64,000 nucleotides of DNA from Flavobacteriales bacterium (GTDB lineage Bacteria; Bacteroidota; Bacteroidia; Flavobacteriales_F; PHOS-HE28), in the NCBI GenBank assembly GCA_020635725.1, contig JACJZF010000001.1, positions 372,001 to 436,000 on the forward strand, written 5' to 3'. Shown here piece after piece: positions 16,677-25,895 of the stretch; the first letter of the stretch is position 1; the number at the start of each line of letters is the position of its first letter. Under the pieces are notes generated by a model that made no database searches, was not told the origin of the DNA, and saw only the letters and a list, made by a program, of their open reading frames with translations. The translations under genes and the position numbers were made by a program.

Positions 16677-17615
16677 TCAGAGTTTCACCAGGCGGCGCAC
16701 CACCTCGTGTCCTTGATCCAGCACGCGCACGAAGTAGAGGCCTTCGGGCTCCCCGCTGAGGTCCAGTGTTGCGCGCGACGAAGCGCCGAGCTGAGCAGGA
16801 CGAACAGCTGAGGTGACCACGCGGCCGGTCACGTCCATCACGGACACCAACGCGGTGTTCGACAGTGCGCCCAAATCCACGGTGACGGGGCCCGTGGTGG
16901 GGTTCGGGTAGATCCGCATCTGCTGCGCCACCGCCTCCTCCACGCTCAGGCCGCTCATGTCCATCACCAGCACATCATCGATGTAGAAGGTGGGCAGGGC
17001 GGGGGCTCCGCCTGCATAGGCGAAGAAATCGATGCCGCCGAGCTGACTGGGGCCGGGCGAGTTGGTGTTCCACGTGTATTGCGGTGTGCCGTTGATGGCC
17101 ACTAGGCCTACGCCGGCATCGAGATCGATGGCCATGCTCAGCTGGAACCACTCGTCCTGCGCATAGGTGCCCGCGGTGGCCGTGTCGTTCACCAGGTATT
17201 CCACGCTGCCGTCCGGGGCGAAGGTCACGTCCATCATCCAGCTGCCGTTGCCGGGCACTTCGTTGTGCTGGAAGTTGAAGTAGCCTCCGAATCCGCTGGG
17301 TACGAACATGGCCCAGCTGATCACGTAGGTTCCGGCGGTCCGATCACCCAGGCGTAGAATGAGGTCGGTAGGGCCGCCCGCTGCCACGCCTTCGATCTTG
17401 AGGCTATTGGTTCCGGAGAAGGCCTGGTCATTGGAGACCGCGGCATCCTCGGAGCTGCCGGGGCTCACGCTCCAGGTGCTCCAAGGAAGTCCGGCCGATT
17501 GCGCGATGAGGTCGCCGGACGTGTAGGTCTCGAAATCCTCGCTGACGATGATGGATTGGCTCCAAAGCTGCGAGAGGAGGAGGGTGGAACTTGCCATGAG
17601 TACTGCTCTTTTCAT
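16677..17615 (-). CDS. Secreted protein with T9SS sorting domain
   Basis: A 312-residue protein from the ATG at 17615, giving a clean signal peptide MKRAVLMASSTLLLSQLWSQ. Residues 20-215 form a jelly-roll-like domain (SEDFETYTSGDLIAQSAGLP, WMMDVTFAPDG, FYIDDVLVMD) similar to carbohydrate-binding modules. The C-terminal 80 residues are a clear type A T9SS domain: MRIYPNPTTGPVTVDL, VSVMDVTGRVV and GLYFVRVLDQGHEVVRRLVKL. Likely a secreted or surface-bound binding protein. Confidence 0.9.
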   Translation of the reverse strand: MKRAVLMASSTLLLSQLWSQSIIVSEDFETYTSGDLIAQSAGLPWSTWSVSPGSSEDAAVSNDQAFSGTNSLKIEGVAAGGPTDLILRLGDRTAGTYVISWAMFVPSGFGGYFNFQHNEVPGNGSWMMDVTFAPDGSVEYLVNDTATAGTYAQDEWFQLSMAIDLDAGVGLVAINGTPQYTWNTNSPGPSQLGGIDFFAYAGGAPALPTFYIDDVLVMDMSGLSVEEAVAQQMRIYPNPTTGPVTVDLGALSNTALVSVMDVTGRVVTSAVRPAQLGASSRATLDLSGEPEGLYFVRVLDQGHEVVRRLVKL

Positions 17616-17766
17616 CGGTATGGGGTATTGGTTTGGATTCAAAAGGTAACCATTCCGCCCACTATGAACGGCTCGGCCCGTGATGAAAGAGGGCTGCTGT
17701 CTTGCGATTCCACCGGGTCGCCGATCAGCCGGAATTCAGCCGCCTCCAGCGACCTTCGCCGAACCG

Positions 17767-19428
17767 ATGGCTGGGGAATATTTGCGCATCGCCCACCTGC
17801 AAAGGCTTCGGGCAATGGTCATTGCGGCGGACCCTGCGGCTGACGCGGAGCTGGCGCGGCTGATCGGATTGAAGTGCCAAACAGCCCGGATCCTGCATGA
17901 GCTGCAGGGTACCTTGCTCTTCTGCGCCGCCTATCCATGCTCCGATGCGCTGGCGCGTGCCGCAGCACGTGGGATTGAGTCGCTTGATGCCCATGCGCGC
18001 GCGCTTGCCGGAGGCTCCGCACGATACGCGGAGAAGGTTGCCGATAGCGGATTGCCGGGCTCAACGACCACGGGTTGCTACTCATTGGATCTGGTGCGCT
18101 GGTTGGTCAGCGGCTTTCCCGATGCTGTGGCGCTGCACAGCATCGATGCTCCGCTGGAGGAGTTCCTCGGCCTGCTCCGGCCCGTGCTTCCGCGCGCCGC
18201 ACAGGAGTTCACCGAGCTGCCGCATGACAATGCCGTCGGCTTCCTCGCCGCGCTCTTCGGGGACGATGGTGGCGCGCAGATCCGCGGCCTGCTCAGCTTG
18301 CTGGAGAGCGCGACGCTGACCGATGCGGCGCGCGAGGCCTTGTACAACGGCATGCAGGTGTACATCGAGGTCCGCTGCGGCGGATCGATTCCGGGACTCG
18401 CCCACTTGCGCGGCCCGGCACACCCGCCGGGGCTGCACCGGCAGGGCATCGAGCGGCGGGTGGCGCTGGCAGAGCTCATGGCCGAGCCGATCAACGCGCC
18501 GCTCCGGCTGAGCCGCGGGCAGGAGAACGAGTTGGTCGGGCAGGCGAGGCTCGTGCTGGCCGTGATGCAGCGCGAGACCGACCCCGTCACGTATGCGGGC
18601 GCGCCGGAGTGCTTCGACATGGGACGCGGGCTGCGCATCGCGCTCTTCCACATCGACCCTAGCCGCCGGCTCGTGCTCGACAGCTACGTGGGCTTCATGG
18701 CGTTCAAGAACGGGATCCCTATGGCCTACGGAGGAGCATGGGTATTCCCGGGCAAGACCAAAGTGGGCATCAACATCTTCCCTCACGCACGCGGCGGAGA
18801 GTCGGCCTGGTTCTTCGCCCAGCTGCTTCGGCTCTACGCGCAGCGCTTCGGCGTGGTCCGGTTCGAGGCGGAGAATTACCAGCTCGGCCATGGCAATGCC
18901 GATGGGCTCAAGAGCGGGGCCTACTGGTTCTATTATCGCCTGGGCTTCCGTCCGTGGAATGACGAACTGGCTGCGATCGCGGCGCATGAGGCCGATCGGC
19001 TGGCGCATGATCGATCCTACGCGGTTCCCATGCGGGTGCTGAAACGGCTCGTGGCCGATGGGCTGCAACTGCGAACGGGCGCGCTCACGGGAACGAGCAT
19101 CGATACGGGCGCGCTGCTGCATGCCGTGATGGGCCTTGTACGAGGCAAGCATGGTGGCGATGCGCTTGGGGCTCCTGAGTACACGCTTCGTGCTGCTCGA
19201 GCGGCGCTTGGCGGGAGATGGGCCGGGGCCGAGCTGGAAGCCTTGCGCACCTGGGCCTTGCCGCTGGATCTTATTCCGGGCTGGAAGTCCTGGCCCAGGC
19301 GAGAGCTGGACCGCATCGCCCGCATCATCCGCGCGAAAGCGGCACGCACGGAGACGGAGCACCAACGATTGCTCGCGGGGCACACGCGGCTCCTGGAAGC
19401 CTGGTCCGAGGCCCTCGGCGATCGGTGA
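17767..19428 (+). CDS. Unrecognised protein with GNAT-like middle region
   Basis: I do not recognise this gene. From the ATG at 17767 (MAGEYLRIAHLQRLRAMVI) it has 553 residues; an in-frame ATG at 17680 would add 29 residues without conserved look. The N-terminal half is alpha-helical and cytoplasmic in character. About residues 300-400 contain DSYVGFMAFKNGIPMAYGG, YQLGHGNADGLKSGAYWFY and YRLGFRPWNDE, a pattern like the C-terminal half of a GNAT acyltransferase (AYQLG...N...SGAYWFYYRLGF). The remainder is helical. It is followed by the sulfide:quinone oxidoreductase gene after 45 bases, possibly in one transcript. Confidence 0.65.
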   Translation: MAGEYLRIAHLQRLRAMVIAADPAADAELARLIGLKCQTARILHELQGTLLFCAAYPCSDALARAAARGIESLDAHARALAGGSARYAEKVADSGLPGSTTTGCYSLDLVRWLVSGFPDAVALHSIDAPLEEFLGLLRPVLPRAAQEFTELPHDNAVGFLAALFGDDGGAQIRGLLSLLESATLTDAAREALYNGMQVYIEVRCGGSIPGLAHLRGPAHPPGLHRQGIERRVALAELMAEPINAPLRLSRGQENELVGQARLVLAVMQRETDPVTYAGAPECFDMGRGLRIALFHIDPSRRLVLDSYVGFMAFKNGIPMAYGGAWVFPGKTKVGINIFPHARGGESAWFFAQLLRLYAQRFGVVRFEAENYQLGHGNADGLKSGAYWFYYRLGFRPWNDELAAIAAHEADRLAHDRSYAVPMRVLKRLVADGLQLRTGALTGTSIDTGALLHAVMGLVRGKHGGDALGAPEYTLRAARAALGGRWAGAELEALRTWALPLDLIPGWKSWPRRELDRIARIIRAKAARTETEHQRLLAGHTRLLEAWSEALGDR

Positions 19429-19473
19429 GCATTGTCACACGAGGGCTCGCGGGCGCGGCCCACCTTCGGGTCC

Positions 19474-20742
19474 ATGTCGAACACGCACTACCAGGTCGTC
19501 ATCGTCGGTGGCGGCACAGCCGGGATCATGACCGCCGCGCAGCTCAAGCGCAAGAAGCCTGATCTCACCATCGGGCTCATCGACCCCAGCTCCGACCATT
19601 GGTACCAGCCGGCCTGGACACTGGTGGGCGCCGGCACCTTCAACATGGGCGACACCCGCCGCAAGCAGGCCGATCAGATCCCCGCCGGCGTGGATTGGAT
19701 CCAGGACCACGCGGAGACCTTCCAGCCCGATTCCAATCAGGTCACGCTTCGCTCGGGGAAGATGCTGACCTACGAGCACCTCGTGGTGTGCCCGGGCATC
19801 AAGCTCGACATCGATGCGCTACCCGGCCTGAGGGAAGCACTGGAGACCGACAGCGTCTGCAGCAATTACATCGATCCGGAGAAGACCTGGCGGATCATCA
19901 AGAACTTCAAGGGAGGCAATGCCGTCTTCACGCAACCCAGCACACCGATCAAATGCGGTGGGGCGCCGCAGAAGATCGCCTACCTAGCCGATGAGGCCTT
20001 CCGCAAACAAGGCGTGCGCGAGAAGACCAATCTGGTATTCGCCACGCCGGGCTCGGTCATCTTCGGGGTGAAGGATTTCGCGAACACCTTGATGCAGGTG
20101 ATTCACAAGAAGGGCATGATTCTGAAGACCTTCTACAACCCGGTGAAGATCGATCCAGTCAAGAAACAGATCCATTTCAAGTGGAGTAAGCCCGGAGAGA
20201 ATGCGTGCGTGATTACGGAGGACCAAGGGTTGAAGGAATACGTAGAGGGCGAGAGCACGATCATCATGCCCTATGACATGCTGCACCTGGCCCCGCCGCA
20301 GAGCGCGCCTGATTTCGTGAAGCAGAGCCCACTGGCCTATCAGGAGGGTCCCAGCAAGGGGTGGCTTGAAGTGGACATCAACACCCTGCAGCATAAGCGA
20401 TACGCCAACATCTTCGGTCTCGGTGATGCGGCCGCGCTGCCCACGGCGAAGACCGGAGCGGCCATCCGCAAGCAGGCTCCGGTGGTGGTGGCCAACATCC
20501 TGCACCGGATCCGGACCGGCGCGCTGGCCACCGAGCGCTACGAGGGGTACAGCAGCTGCCCGCTTGTTACCGGTTACGGCAAGATGGTGCTGGCCGAATT
20601 CAAGTACGACAACGTGCGCGACAGCGACCCCCTGCTCAGCCGCTTCTTCGACACGAGCAAGGAGCTCTGGAGCATGTGGGTCCTGAAGAAGTACGGCCTG
20701 CCCTGGCTCTACTGGAACCGGATGATGAAGGGCCGGATGTAA
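19474..20742 (+). CDS. Sulfide:quinone oxidoreductase, eukaryote (SQRDL)-like type
   Basis: A 422-residue FAD enzyme. The N-terminal dinucleotide motif is VVIVGGGTAGIMTAAQLKRK; a second FAD segment FGLGDAAALPTAKTGAAIRKQ-type block lies near residues 310-330. Two conserved cysteines, Cys161 in PIKCGGAPQK and Cys362 in YSSCPLVTGYG, match the redox pair of mitochondrial-type SQR. These enzymes oxidise sulfide and pass electrons to quinone at the membrane; the C-terminal helix with LPWLYWNRMMKGRM would attach to the membrane. The ATG at 19474 is preferred over an earlier alternative start. Confidence 0.88.
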   Translation: MSNTHYQVVIVGGGTAGIMTAAQLKRKKPDLTIGLIDPSSDHWYQPAWTLVGAGTFNMGDTRRKQADQIPAGVDWIQDHAETFQPDSNQVTLRSGKMLTYEHLVVCPGIKLDIDALPGLREALETDSVCSNYIDPEKTWRIIKNFKGGNAVFTQPSTPIKCGGAPQKIAYLADEAFRKQGVREKTNLVFATPGSVIFGVKDFANTLMQVIHKKGMILKTFYNPVKIDPVKKQIHFKWSKPGENACVITEDQGLKEYVEGESTIIMPYDMLHLAPPQSAPDFVKQSPLAYQEGPSKGWLEVDINTLQHKRYANIFGLGDAAALPTAKTGAAIRKQAPVVVANILHRIRTGALATERYEGYSSCPLVTGYGKMVLAEFKYDNVRDSDPLLSRFFDTSKELWSMWVLKKYGLPWLYWNRMMKGRM

Positions 20743-20763
20743 GCGCGGAAGGCCCCGCCCGGC

Positions 20764-20771
20764 TAACTTCG
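20764..20771 (+). promoter_or_regulatory. -7-like element for ileS (TAACTTCG)
   Basis: Matches TAnnTTTG with TTCG in place of TTTG, 19 bases before the ileS ATG in the 48-base spacer. The TTCG variant recurs before other genes in the window. Confidence 0.45.
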
Positions 20772-20790
20772 CGGCCCCTAGAAAGCCGCG

Positions 20791-23700
20791 ATGGACAAGC
20801 GTTTCCCGCAGTACGATGAGCTCGACCTGCCCAAGGTCGCCGAGGAGGTCTTGAAGCAATGGGAGGCCGAGGACACCTTCGGCAAGAGCCTGGAGCTGCG
20901 CAAGGACGCCCCGCCCTTCGTGTTCTACGAGGGCCCGCCCAGTGCGAACGGCCTGCCCGGCATCCACCACGTGATGGCCCGTGCCATCAAGGACATCTTC
21001 TGCCGCTACCAGACGCAGAAGGGGCATCGCGTCGATCGCAAAGCCGGCTGGGACACGCACGGGCTGCCAATCGAGCTCGGCGTGGAGAAGGAGCTGGGCA
21101 TCACCAAGGAGGACATCGGGAAGAAGATCAGCATCGAAGAGTACAACGCGGCATGCAAGAAGGCCGTGATGCGCTACACCGATGTGTGGAACGACATGAC
21201 GCGGCGCATCGGCTTCTGGCTGGACCTGGAGCATCCGTACGTCACCTACCACACCAAGTACATCGAGAGCGTGTGGCACCTGCTGAAGCAGCTCTACGAC
21301 CAGGACCTGCTGTACAAGGGATACACGATCCAACCGTATTCGCCGGCAGCCGGTACCGGCCTTTCATCGCATGAGCTGAATCAGCCCGGCACCTACAAGC
21401 CGGTGAAGGACACCAGCGTGGTGGCGCAGTTCAAGGTGAAGCGCGATGCGAACAGCGAGTGGCTCTTCACCCCTTCTCCCTCGGAGAAGGGGCCGGGGGA
21501 TGAGGGCGTATTCATCCTCGCCTGGACCACCACGCCGTGGACCCTGCCCAGCAACACCGCGCTCACCGTCGGTCCGAAGCTGGAGTACGTGCACGTGAAG
21601 ACCTTCAATCCGTACACGCACGCGCCGCAGACCGTGGTGCTGGCGAAGGCGCGGTTGAACGCGTACTTCAAGGACGAGAACAAGGTTCAGCCCTCCACAT
21701 TCCCCCCTTCTCCCTGGGAGAAGGGGTCGGGGGATGAGGGCAATAAGGATGGCAAGAACATCCCGTGGACGATCCTCGACGAATTCTTCGGCCACCAACT
21801 CGAAGGCGTTCGTTACGAGCAATTGCTGCCCTACGCCGAACCAGAGGGTGGCGGCGATGCCTTCAAGGTGATCGGCGGTGACTTCGTGACGACGGAGGAT
21901 GGCACGGGCGTGGTCCACACAGCGCCCAGCTTCGGTGCCGATGACCAGCGCGTGGCGCGCCAGCACAACATCGGATCGCTCACGCTCGTGGACCTGCGCG
22001 GTCGCTTCAAACCAGAGGTCACCGACTTCGCGGGCGAGTACGTGAAGGCCGAGTACTATACGCCGGAAGAGCTCGCGGCGGAAGCGAAGAAGCAAGGGCG
22101 CGACAAGTACCTCAGTGTGGATGAGCGCATCGCGATCAAGTTGAAGACCGAGGGCCGCGCCTTCAAGGTGGAGAAGTACGAGCACAACTACCCGCATTGC
22201 TGGCGTACCGACAAGCCCGTGCTCTACTACCCGCTCGACAGTTGGTTCGTGCGCGTCACCGCGAAGAAGGACCGCCTCATCGCATTGAACAAGACGATCA
22301 ACTGGAAACCCGAGAGCACCGGCACGGGCCGCTTCGGCAACTGGCTGGAGAACCTGCAGGACTGGAACCTGTCACGCTCGCGTTACTGGGGCATCCCGCT
22401 CCCGATCTGGCGCACCGCCGATGGTGATGAAGAACTCTGCATCGGTTCGCTGAAGCAGTTGAAGGAAGAGATCGCGCGTGCGGTGAAACACGGCGTGATG
22501 CAGGAGGACCCATACACCTCGTTCGTCGTCGATGACATGAGCGATGCCAACTACGATACCGTCGACATCCATCGTCCGTACGTCGACAACATCGTGCTCG
22601 TCTCACCGAGCGGCAAGCCCATGCACCGCGAGACCGACCTGATCGACGTGTGGTTCGATAGTGGCTCGATGCCTTACGCACAATGGCACTACCCTTTCGA
22701 GAACAAGGAGGTACTGAGCGAGAAGTTCCCTGCGAACTTCATTGCGGAAGGCGTGGATCAAACGCGTGGGTGGTTCTACACGTTGCACGCCATCGCCACG
22801 CTCTGCTTCGACCAGGTGGCCTACAAGACGGTGGTGAGCAACGGCCTCGTGCTGGACAAGGTGGGTCAGAAGATGAGCAAGCGCCTCGGCAACGCTGTTG
22901 ATCCGTTCAAGACGCTGGACCAGTACGGCGCCGATGCCGTGCGCTGGTACATGATCAGCAATGCCTCGCCCTGGGACAACCTGAAATTCGATGCGGAGGG
23001 CATCACGGAAGTGCAACGCAAGTTCTTCCGCGCACTCTTCAATACCTACAACTTCTTCGCACTGTACGCGAACATCGACGGCTTTGACGGCAAGGGCGAA
23101 GCGAAGCCCACCGAAAGCGACCGATGGATCCTCTCACGCTTGAACAGTGTGATGAAACTGGCCGACGCGAACTACGCCGACTACGAGCCCACCATCGCCG
23201 CGCGCGCCATTCAGGACTTCGTGGTCGAGGATCTGAGCAACTGGTACGTGCGCCTCAACCGCCGTCGTTTCTGGAAGGGCGAAATGGGCGCCGACAAGAA
23301 CGCGGCCTTCCAAACACTCCATCGTTGCCTGGAAGTGATCGCCATGCTGAGCGCGCCGATCGCGCCCTTCTTCAGTGATCGACTGTACCGCGACCTCACC
23401 GGAACCAGCGTCCACCTGAGCGATTGGCCGAAGCACGACGAGAATGCGATCGACCTCGAGCTCGAGCAACGCACCGCGCTCGCTCAGAAACTCACTTCGC
23501 TCGTGCTGAGCATCCGTAAGAAGGAAGGCCACCGGGTGCGTCAGCCTTTGCAGAAGATGCTGGTTCCGGTGACCGATGCCGCGATGCGCACACGCCTTGA
23601 TGCGATCCGTGATCTCGTGCTCAGCGAAGTGAACGTGAAGGAGCTCGTGATCCTCGACGCCAGCGAGAGCAAGCTCACCAAGAAGATCAAGCCCGACTTC

Positions 23701-24234
23701 AAGAAGCTCGGCGCGCGCATGGGCAAGTTGATGAAGAGCGTTGCCGCCGCCGTGAACGCCTTCTCACAGGCACAGATCGCGGAGCTGGAGGCGAATGATG
23801 CGATGAAGCTGAGTGTGGAGGGCCAGGAGGTGGAGCTACTGCGCGATGACGTGGAGATCACGGCCGAGAACGTGCCGGGCTTGAGTGTGGCCAGCGATGG
23901 GCCACTCACCGTAGCCCTGGACATCACCCTGAACGACGAGCTGATCCAGGAAGGCATCGCGCGGGAGCTGGTGAGCCGGATCCAAACCCTGCGGAAGGAG
24001 AGCGGCTTCGAGGTGACGGACCGCGTGCAGCTGCACATCCATGCCGGCGGGGATGAACGGGTGGAGAAGGCCGTGAAGAGCCATGCGGCCTACATCCTCG
24101 CGGAGACACTTGCGGAAACACCTGAGGATCAAGTACTCGTGAGCATGCTGCCCGCCCAAGGGGTCGGGGTCCACGAAGTAGAGCTGGACGACACCTTACG
24201 CTGCGCGCTCTCCCTAGTGCGGTCGGCCAATTGA
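20791..24234 (+). CDS. ileS: Isoleucyl-tRNA synthetase
   Basis: A 1147-residue class I synthetase charging tRNA-Ile. The HIGH-type motif is GIHH (residues 57-60) in PSANGLPGIHHVMAR and the KMSKR motif is at 694-698. The editing domain includes WTTTPWTLPSN and DFVTTEDGTGVVHTAPSFG. Two 13-residue inserts, TPSPSEKGPGDEG (227-239) and PPSPWEKGSGDEG (305-317), are encoded by nearly identical palindromic repeats on either side of the WTTTPWTLPSN block. They keep the frame and presumably lie in surface loops of the editing domain. Confidence 0.97.
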   Translation: MDKRFPQYDELDLPKVAEEVLKQWEAEDTFGKSLELRKDAPPFVFYEGPPSANGLPGIHHVMARAIKDIFCRYQTQKGHRVDRKAGWDTHGLPIELGVEKELGITKEDIGKKISIEEYNAACKKAVMRYTDVWNDMTRRIGFWLDLEHPYVTYHTKYIESVWHLLKQLYDQDLLYKGYTIQPYSPAAGTGLSSHELNQPGTYKPVKDTSVVAQFKVKRDANSEWLFTPSPSEKGPGDEGVFILAWTTTPWTLPSNTALTVGPKLEYVHVKTFNPYTHAPQTVVLAKARLNAYFKDENKVQPSTFPPSPWEKGSGDEGNKDGKNIPWTILDEFFGHQLEGVRYEQLLPYAEPEGGGDAFKVIGGDFVTTEDGTGVVHTAPSFGADDQRVARQHNIGSLTLVDLRGRFKPEVTDFAGEYVKAEYYTPEELAAEAKKQGRDKYLSVDERIAIKLKTEGRAFKVEKYEHNYPHCWRTDKPVLYYPLDSWFVRVTAKKDRLIALNKTINWKPESTGTGRFGNWLENLQDWNLSRSRYWGIPLPIWRTADGDEELCIGSLKQLKEEIARAVKHGVMQEDPYTSFVVDDMSDANYDTVDIHRPYVDNIVLVSPSGKPMHRETDLIDVWFDSGSMPYAQWHYPFENKEVLSEKFPANFIAEGVDQTRGWFYTLHAIATLCFDQVAYKTVVSNGLVLDKVGQKMSKRLGNAVDPFKTLDQYGADAVRWYMISNASPWDNLKFDAEGITEVQRKFFRALFNTYNFFALYANIDGFDGKGEAKPTESDRWILSRLNSVMKLADANYADYEPTIAARAIQDFVVEDLSNWYVRLNRRRFWKGEMGADKNAAFQTLHRCLEVIAMLSAPIAPFFSDRLYRDLTGTSVHLSDWPKHDENAIDLELEQRTALAQKLTSLVLSIRKKEGHRVRQPLQKMLVPVTDAAMRTRLDAIRDLVLSEVNVKELVILDASESKLTKKIKPDFKKLGARMGKLMKSVAAAVNAFSQAQIAELEANDAMKLSVEGQEVELLRDDVEITAENVPGLSVASDGPLTVALDITLNDELIQEGIARELVSRIQTLRKESGFEVTDRVQLHIHAGGDERVEKAVKSHAAYILAETLAETPEDQVLVSMLPAQGVGVHEVELDDTLRCALSLVRSAN
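21469..21507 (+). repeat. In-frame palindromic repeat, copy 1
   Basis: 39-bp unit inside ileS. A perfect 10-bp hairpin (ccccttctcc / ggagaagggg, 21470-21492, loop ctc) is followed by cgggggatgagggc. Copy 2 lies 234 bp downstream in the same frame, with 36 of 39 bases identical. Confidence 0.85.
21703..21741 (+). repeat. In-frame palindromic repeat, copy 2
   Basis: Second 39-bp unit in ileS. Its palindrome is ccccttctccc / gggagaagggg (21704-21726) around a single T. It encodes PPSPWEKGSGDEG, 10 of 13 residues identical with copy 1. Confidence 0.85.
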
Positions 24235-24248
24235 GCGGGCTGACCGGC

Positions 24249-24256
24249 TATATTTG
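24249..24256 (+). promoter_or_regulatory. -7 element (TATATTTG)
   Basis: A perfect TAnnTTTG, 27 bases before the ATG of the DksA-like gene and 14 bases after the ileS stop, so the gene has its own promoter despite conserved order with ileS. Confidence 0.6.
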
Positions 24257-24283
24257 CGGATCTTTTAACGAACCTCTGTCGTC

Positions 24284-25168
24284 ATGGCCAAGAAACCCGC
24301 GAAAAAGCCGGCCAAGCCTGTGAAAAAGGCTCCCGCCAAGAAAGCTGCGAAGCCAGCGAAGGCCAGCAAGCCCGTCGCGAAGCCCAAGGCCAAGGCGAAG
24401 CCGGTGAAAGCCGCCAAGCCAGCTGCCAAGAAACCGGTGGCCAAGAAGGCCGCGCCGAAGGCCGTGAAGCCCTCGGCCAAGAAGCCGGTGGCCAAGCCCG
24501 TGCAGGCGGCTAAGCCTGCTGCCAAGAAGCCAGCGGCCAAGCCCGAGAAGGCCCAGCCCAAGGCGTCGGCGAAGCCTGCCGCCAAGCCCGTACCCGCAAC
24601 CAAGCCCGCTCCTGCCAAACCCGCAGCCAAGGCGGCATCACCTGCACCGAAATCCGTGAAGAAGGAATCGAAGAAGGAGAAGGAATCCACCCCGAAGGCC
24701 CCGAGCCAGCCGTTGGTGACTCAGGTATCGGCACCGAGCCGCCCCATGTCAGCGCCGGTGGTGAAGAAGCAGATCAGCACCCTGGAGAGCGCCGACAAGG
24801 TGCGCTACTCGGATGACGAGCTCGACGAGTTCCGCGAGATCATCCTGAAGAAGCTCGAAGAAGCCCGCAAGGACTTCGACCTGCTGAAGCAGACGCTCGC
24901 CAACACGGACAACAACGGCACGGACGACACCAGTCCCTCCTTCAAGATGATCGAGGATGGCAGTGAGACCCTGAGCCGCGAGGAGACCGCGCAGCTTGCC
25001 GCGCGCCAGGAGAAGTTCATCAAGCACCTGGAAGACGCGCTGCTGCGGATCCGCAACAAGACCTACGGGATCTGCCGCGTCACCGGTCGCTTGATCAGCA
25101 AGGAACGCTTGCGCCTGGTGCCGCATGCCACCCTGAGCATCGAGGCCAAGCAGCAGATGGGCAACTGA
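24284..25168 (+). CDS. TraR/DksA-like protein with long histone-H1-like N-terminus
   Basis: A 294-residue two-part protein. Residues 1-130 are almost entirely Lys, Ala and Pro in AKKPAKK/AKPAAKK-type repeats, like eukaryotic histone H1 tails and bacterial AlgR3/Hc1-type proteins, and should bind nucleic acid non-specifically. Residues 160-294 resemble the DksA/TraR coiled coil (YSDDELDEFREIILKKLEE) and C-terminal domain (YGICRVTGRLISKERLRLVP); only one of the four zinc cysteines remains. DksA proteins bind RNA polymerase secondary channel. The position between ileS and lspA is conserved in Bacteroidota; the tail length is notable. Confidence 0.82.
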   Translation: MAKKPAKKPAKPVKKAPAKKAAKPAKASKPVAKPKAKAKPVKAAKPAAKKPVAKKAAPKAVKPSAKKPVAKPVQAAKPAAKKPAAKPEKAQPKASAKPAAKPVPATKPAPAKPAAKAASPAPKSVKKESKKEKESTPKAPSQPLVTQVSAPSRPMSAPVVKKQISTLESADKVRYSDDELDEFREIILKKLEEARKDFDLLKQTLANTDNNGTDDTSPSFKMIEDGSETLSREETAQLAARQEKFIKHLEDALLRIRNKTYGICRVTGRLISKERLRLVPHATLSIEAKQQMGN

Positions 25169-25194
25169 GCCCGTCGACCCATCAGCCAACGGAG

Positions 25195-25875
25195 TTGAAG
25201 CGGGCGCTCGCCATCATCCTGCTCGTGCTGCTGGCCGACCAGGCCTTGAAGGTGTGGGTGAAACTCACCTTCTTTTACGACACGGCCGAACCGCTCTTCG
25301 GGGACTGGGCGTACCTGCATTTCATCGAGAACCGGGGCATGGCTTTCGGGATGGAGTTCGGCGGCGGAAGCGGCAAGCTGGCGCTCACCCTGTTGCGCAT
25401 CGCGGCCGTGATCGGCATCGGCTTCGCCTTGCAGCGAATGTCGCGCCATGGAGCCAGCCGCCTGCAGATGGCGAGCGTGGCGCTGGTCTTCGCGGGTGCC
25501 CTGGGCAACATCATCGACAGCACGTTCTACGGCATGCTCTTCAGCGCGAGCACGCCCTTCGAGAAGGCGGTCTTCCTACCTGCTGACGGCGGGTACTCCT
25601 CGCTCTTCCATGGAGCGGTGGTGGACATGTTCCACTTCCCCATCTGGCGGGGCCGCTTCCCCGACTGGCTGCCGCTATGGGGCGGAGAGCACTTCGAGTT
25701 CTTCCAGCCCGTGTTCAACATCGCCGATGCCGCCATCACCGTGGGCATCGCGCTCTTCATTGTGGCGCATCGCAAGACGCGTCAGCAGCCAGCTGCCGCC
25801 GAGGTGGGTCAGATGGAGGAGGCGGGGCTGCGCGTCCCAGAGGCGGACGAGCAGGTTACGGCCGCGCAGCCTTGA
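25195..25875 (+). CDS. lspA: Lipoprotein signal peptidase (signal peptidase II)
   Basis: A 226-residue membrane aspartyl protease that cleaves prolipoproteins after lipid attachment. Four helices are visible; the catalytic aspartates are Asp108 in GNIIDSTFYG and Asp178 in FNIADAAITVG. No ATG or GTG is present near the start; TTG at 25195, directly after ggag, gives the expected N-terminus (MKRALAIILLVLLADQALK, first residue coded TTG). It is longer than proteobacterial LspA because of loops and a 30-residue hydrophilic C-tail, as is common in Bacteroidota. Confidence 0.93.
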   Translation: MKRALAIILLVLLADQALKVWVKLTFFYDTAEPLFGDWAYLHFIENRGMAFGMEFGGGSGKLALTLLRIAAVIGIGFALQRMSRHGASRLQMASVALVFAGALGNIIDSTFYGMLFSASTPFEKAVFLPADGGYSSLFHGAVVDMFHFPIWRGRFPDWLPLWGGEHFEFFQPVFNIADAAITVGIALFIVAHRKTRQQPAAAEVGQMEEAGLRVPEADEQVTAAQP

Positions 25876-25895
25876 GCAGCGCGTGATCGGAGCCG

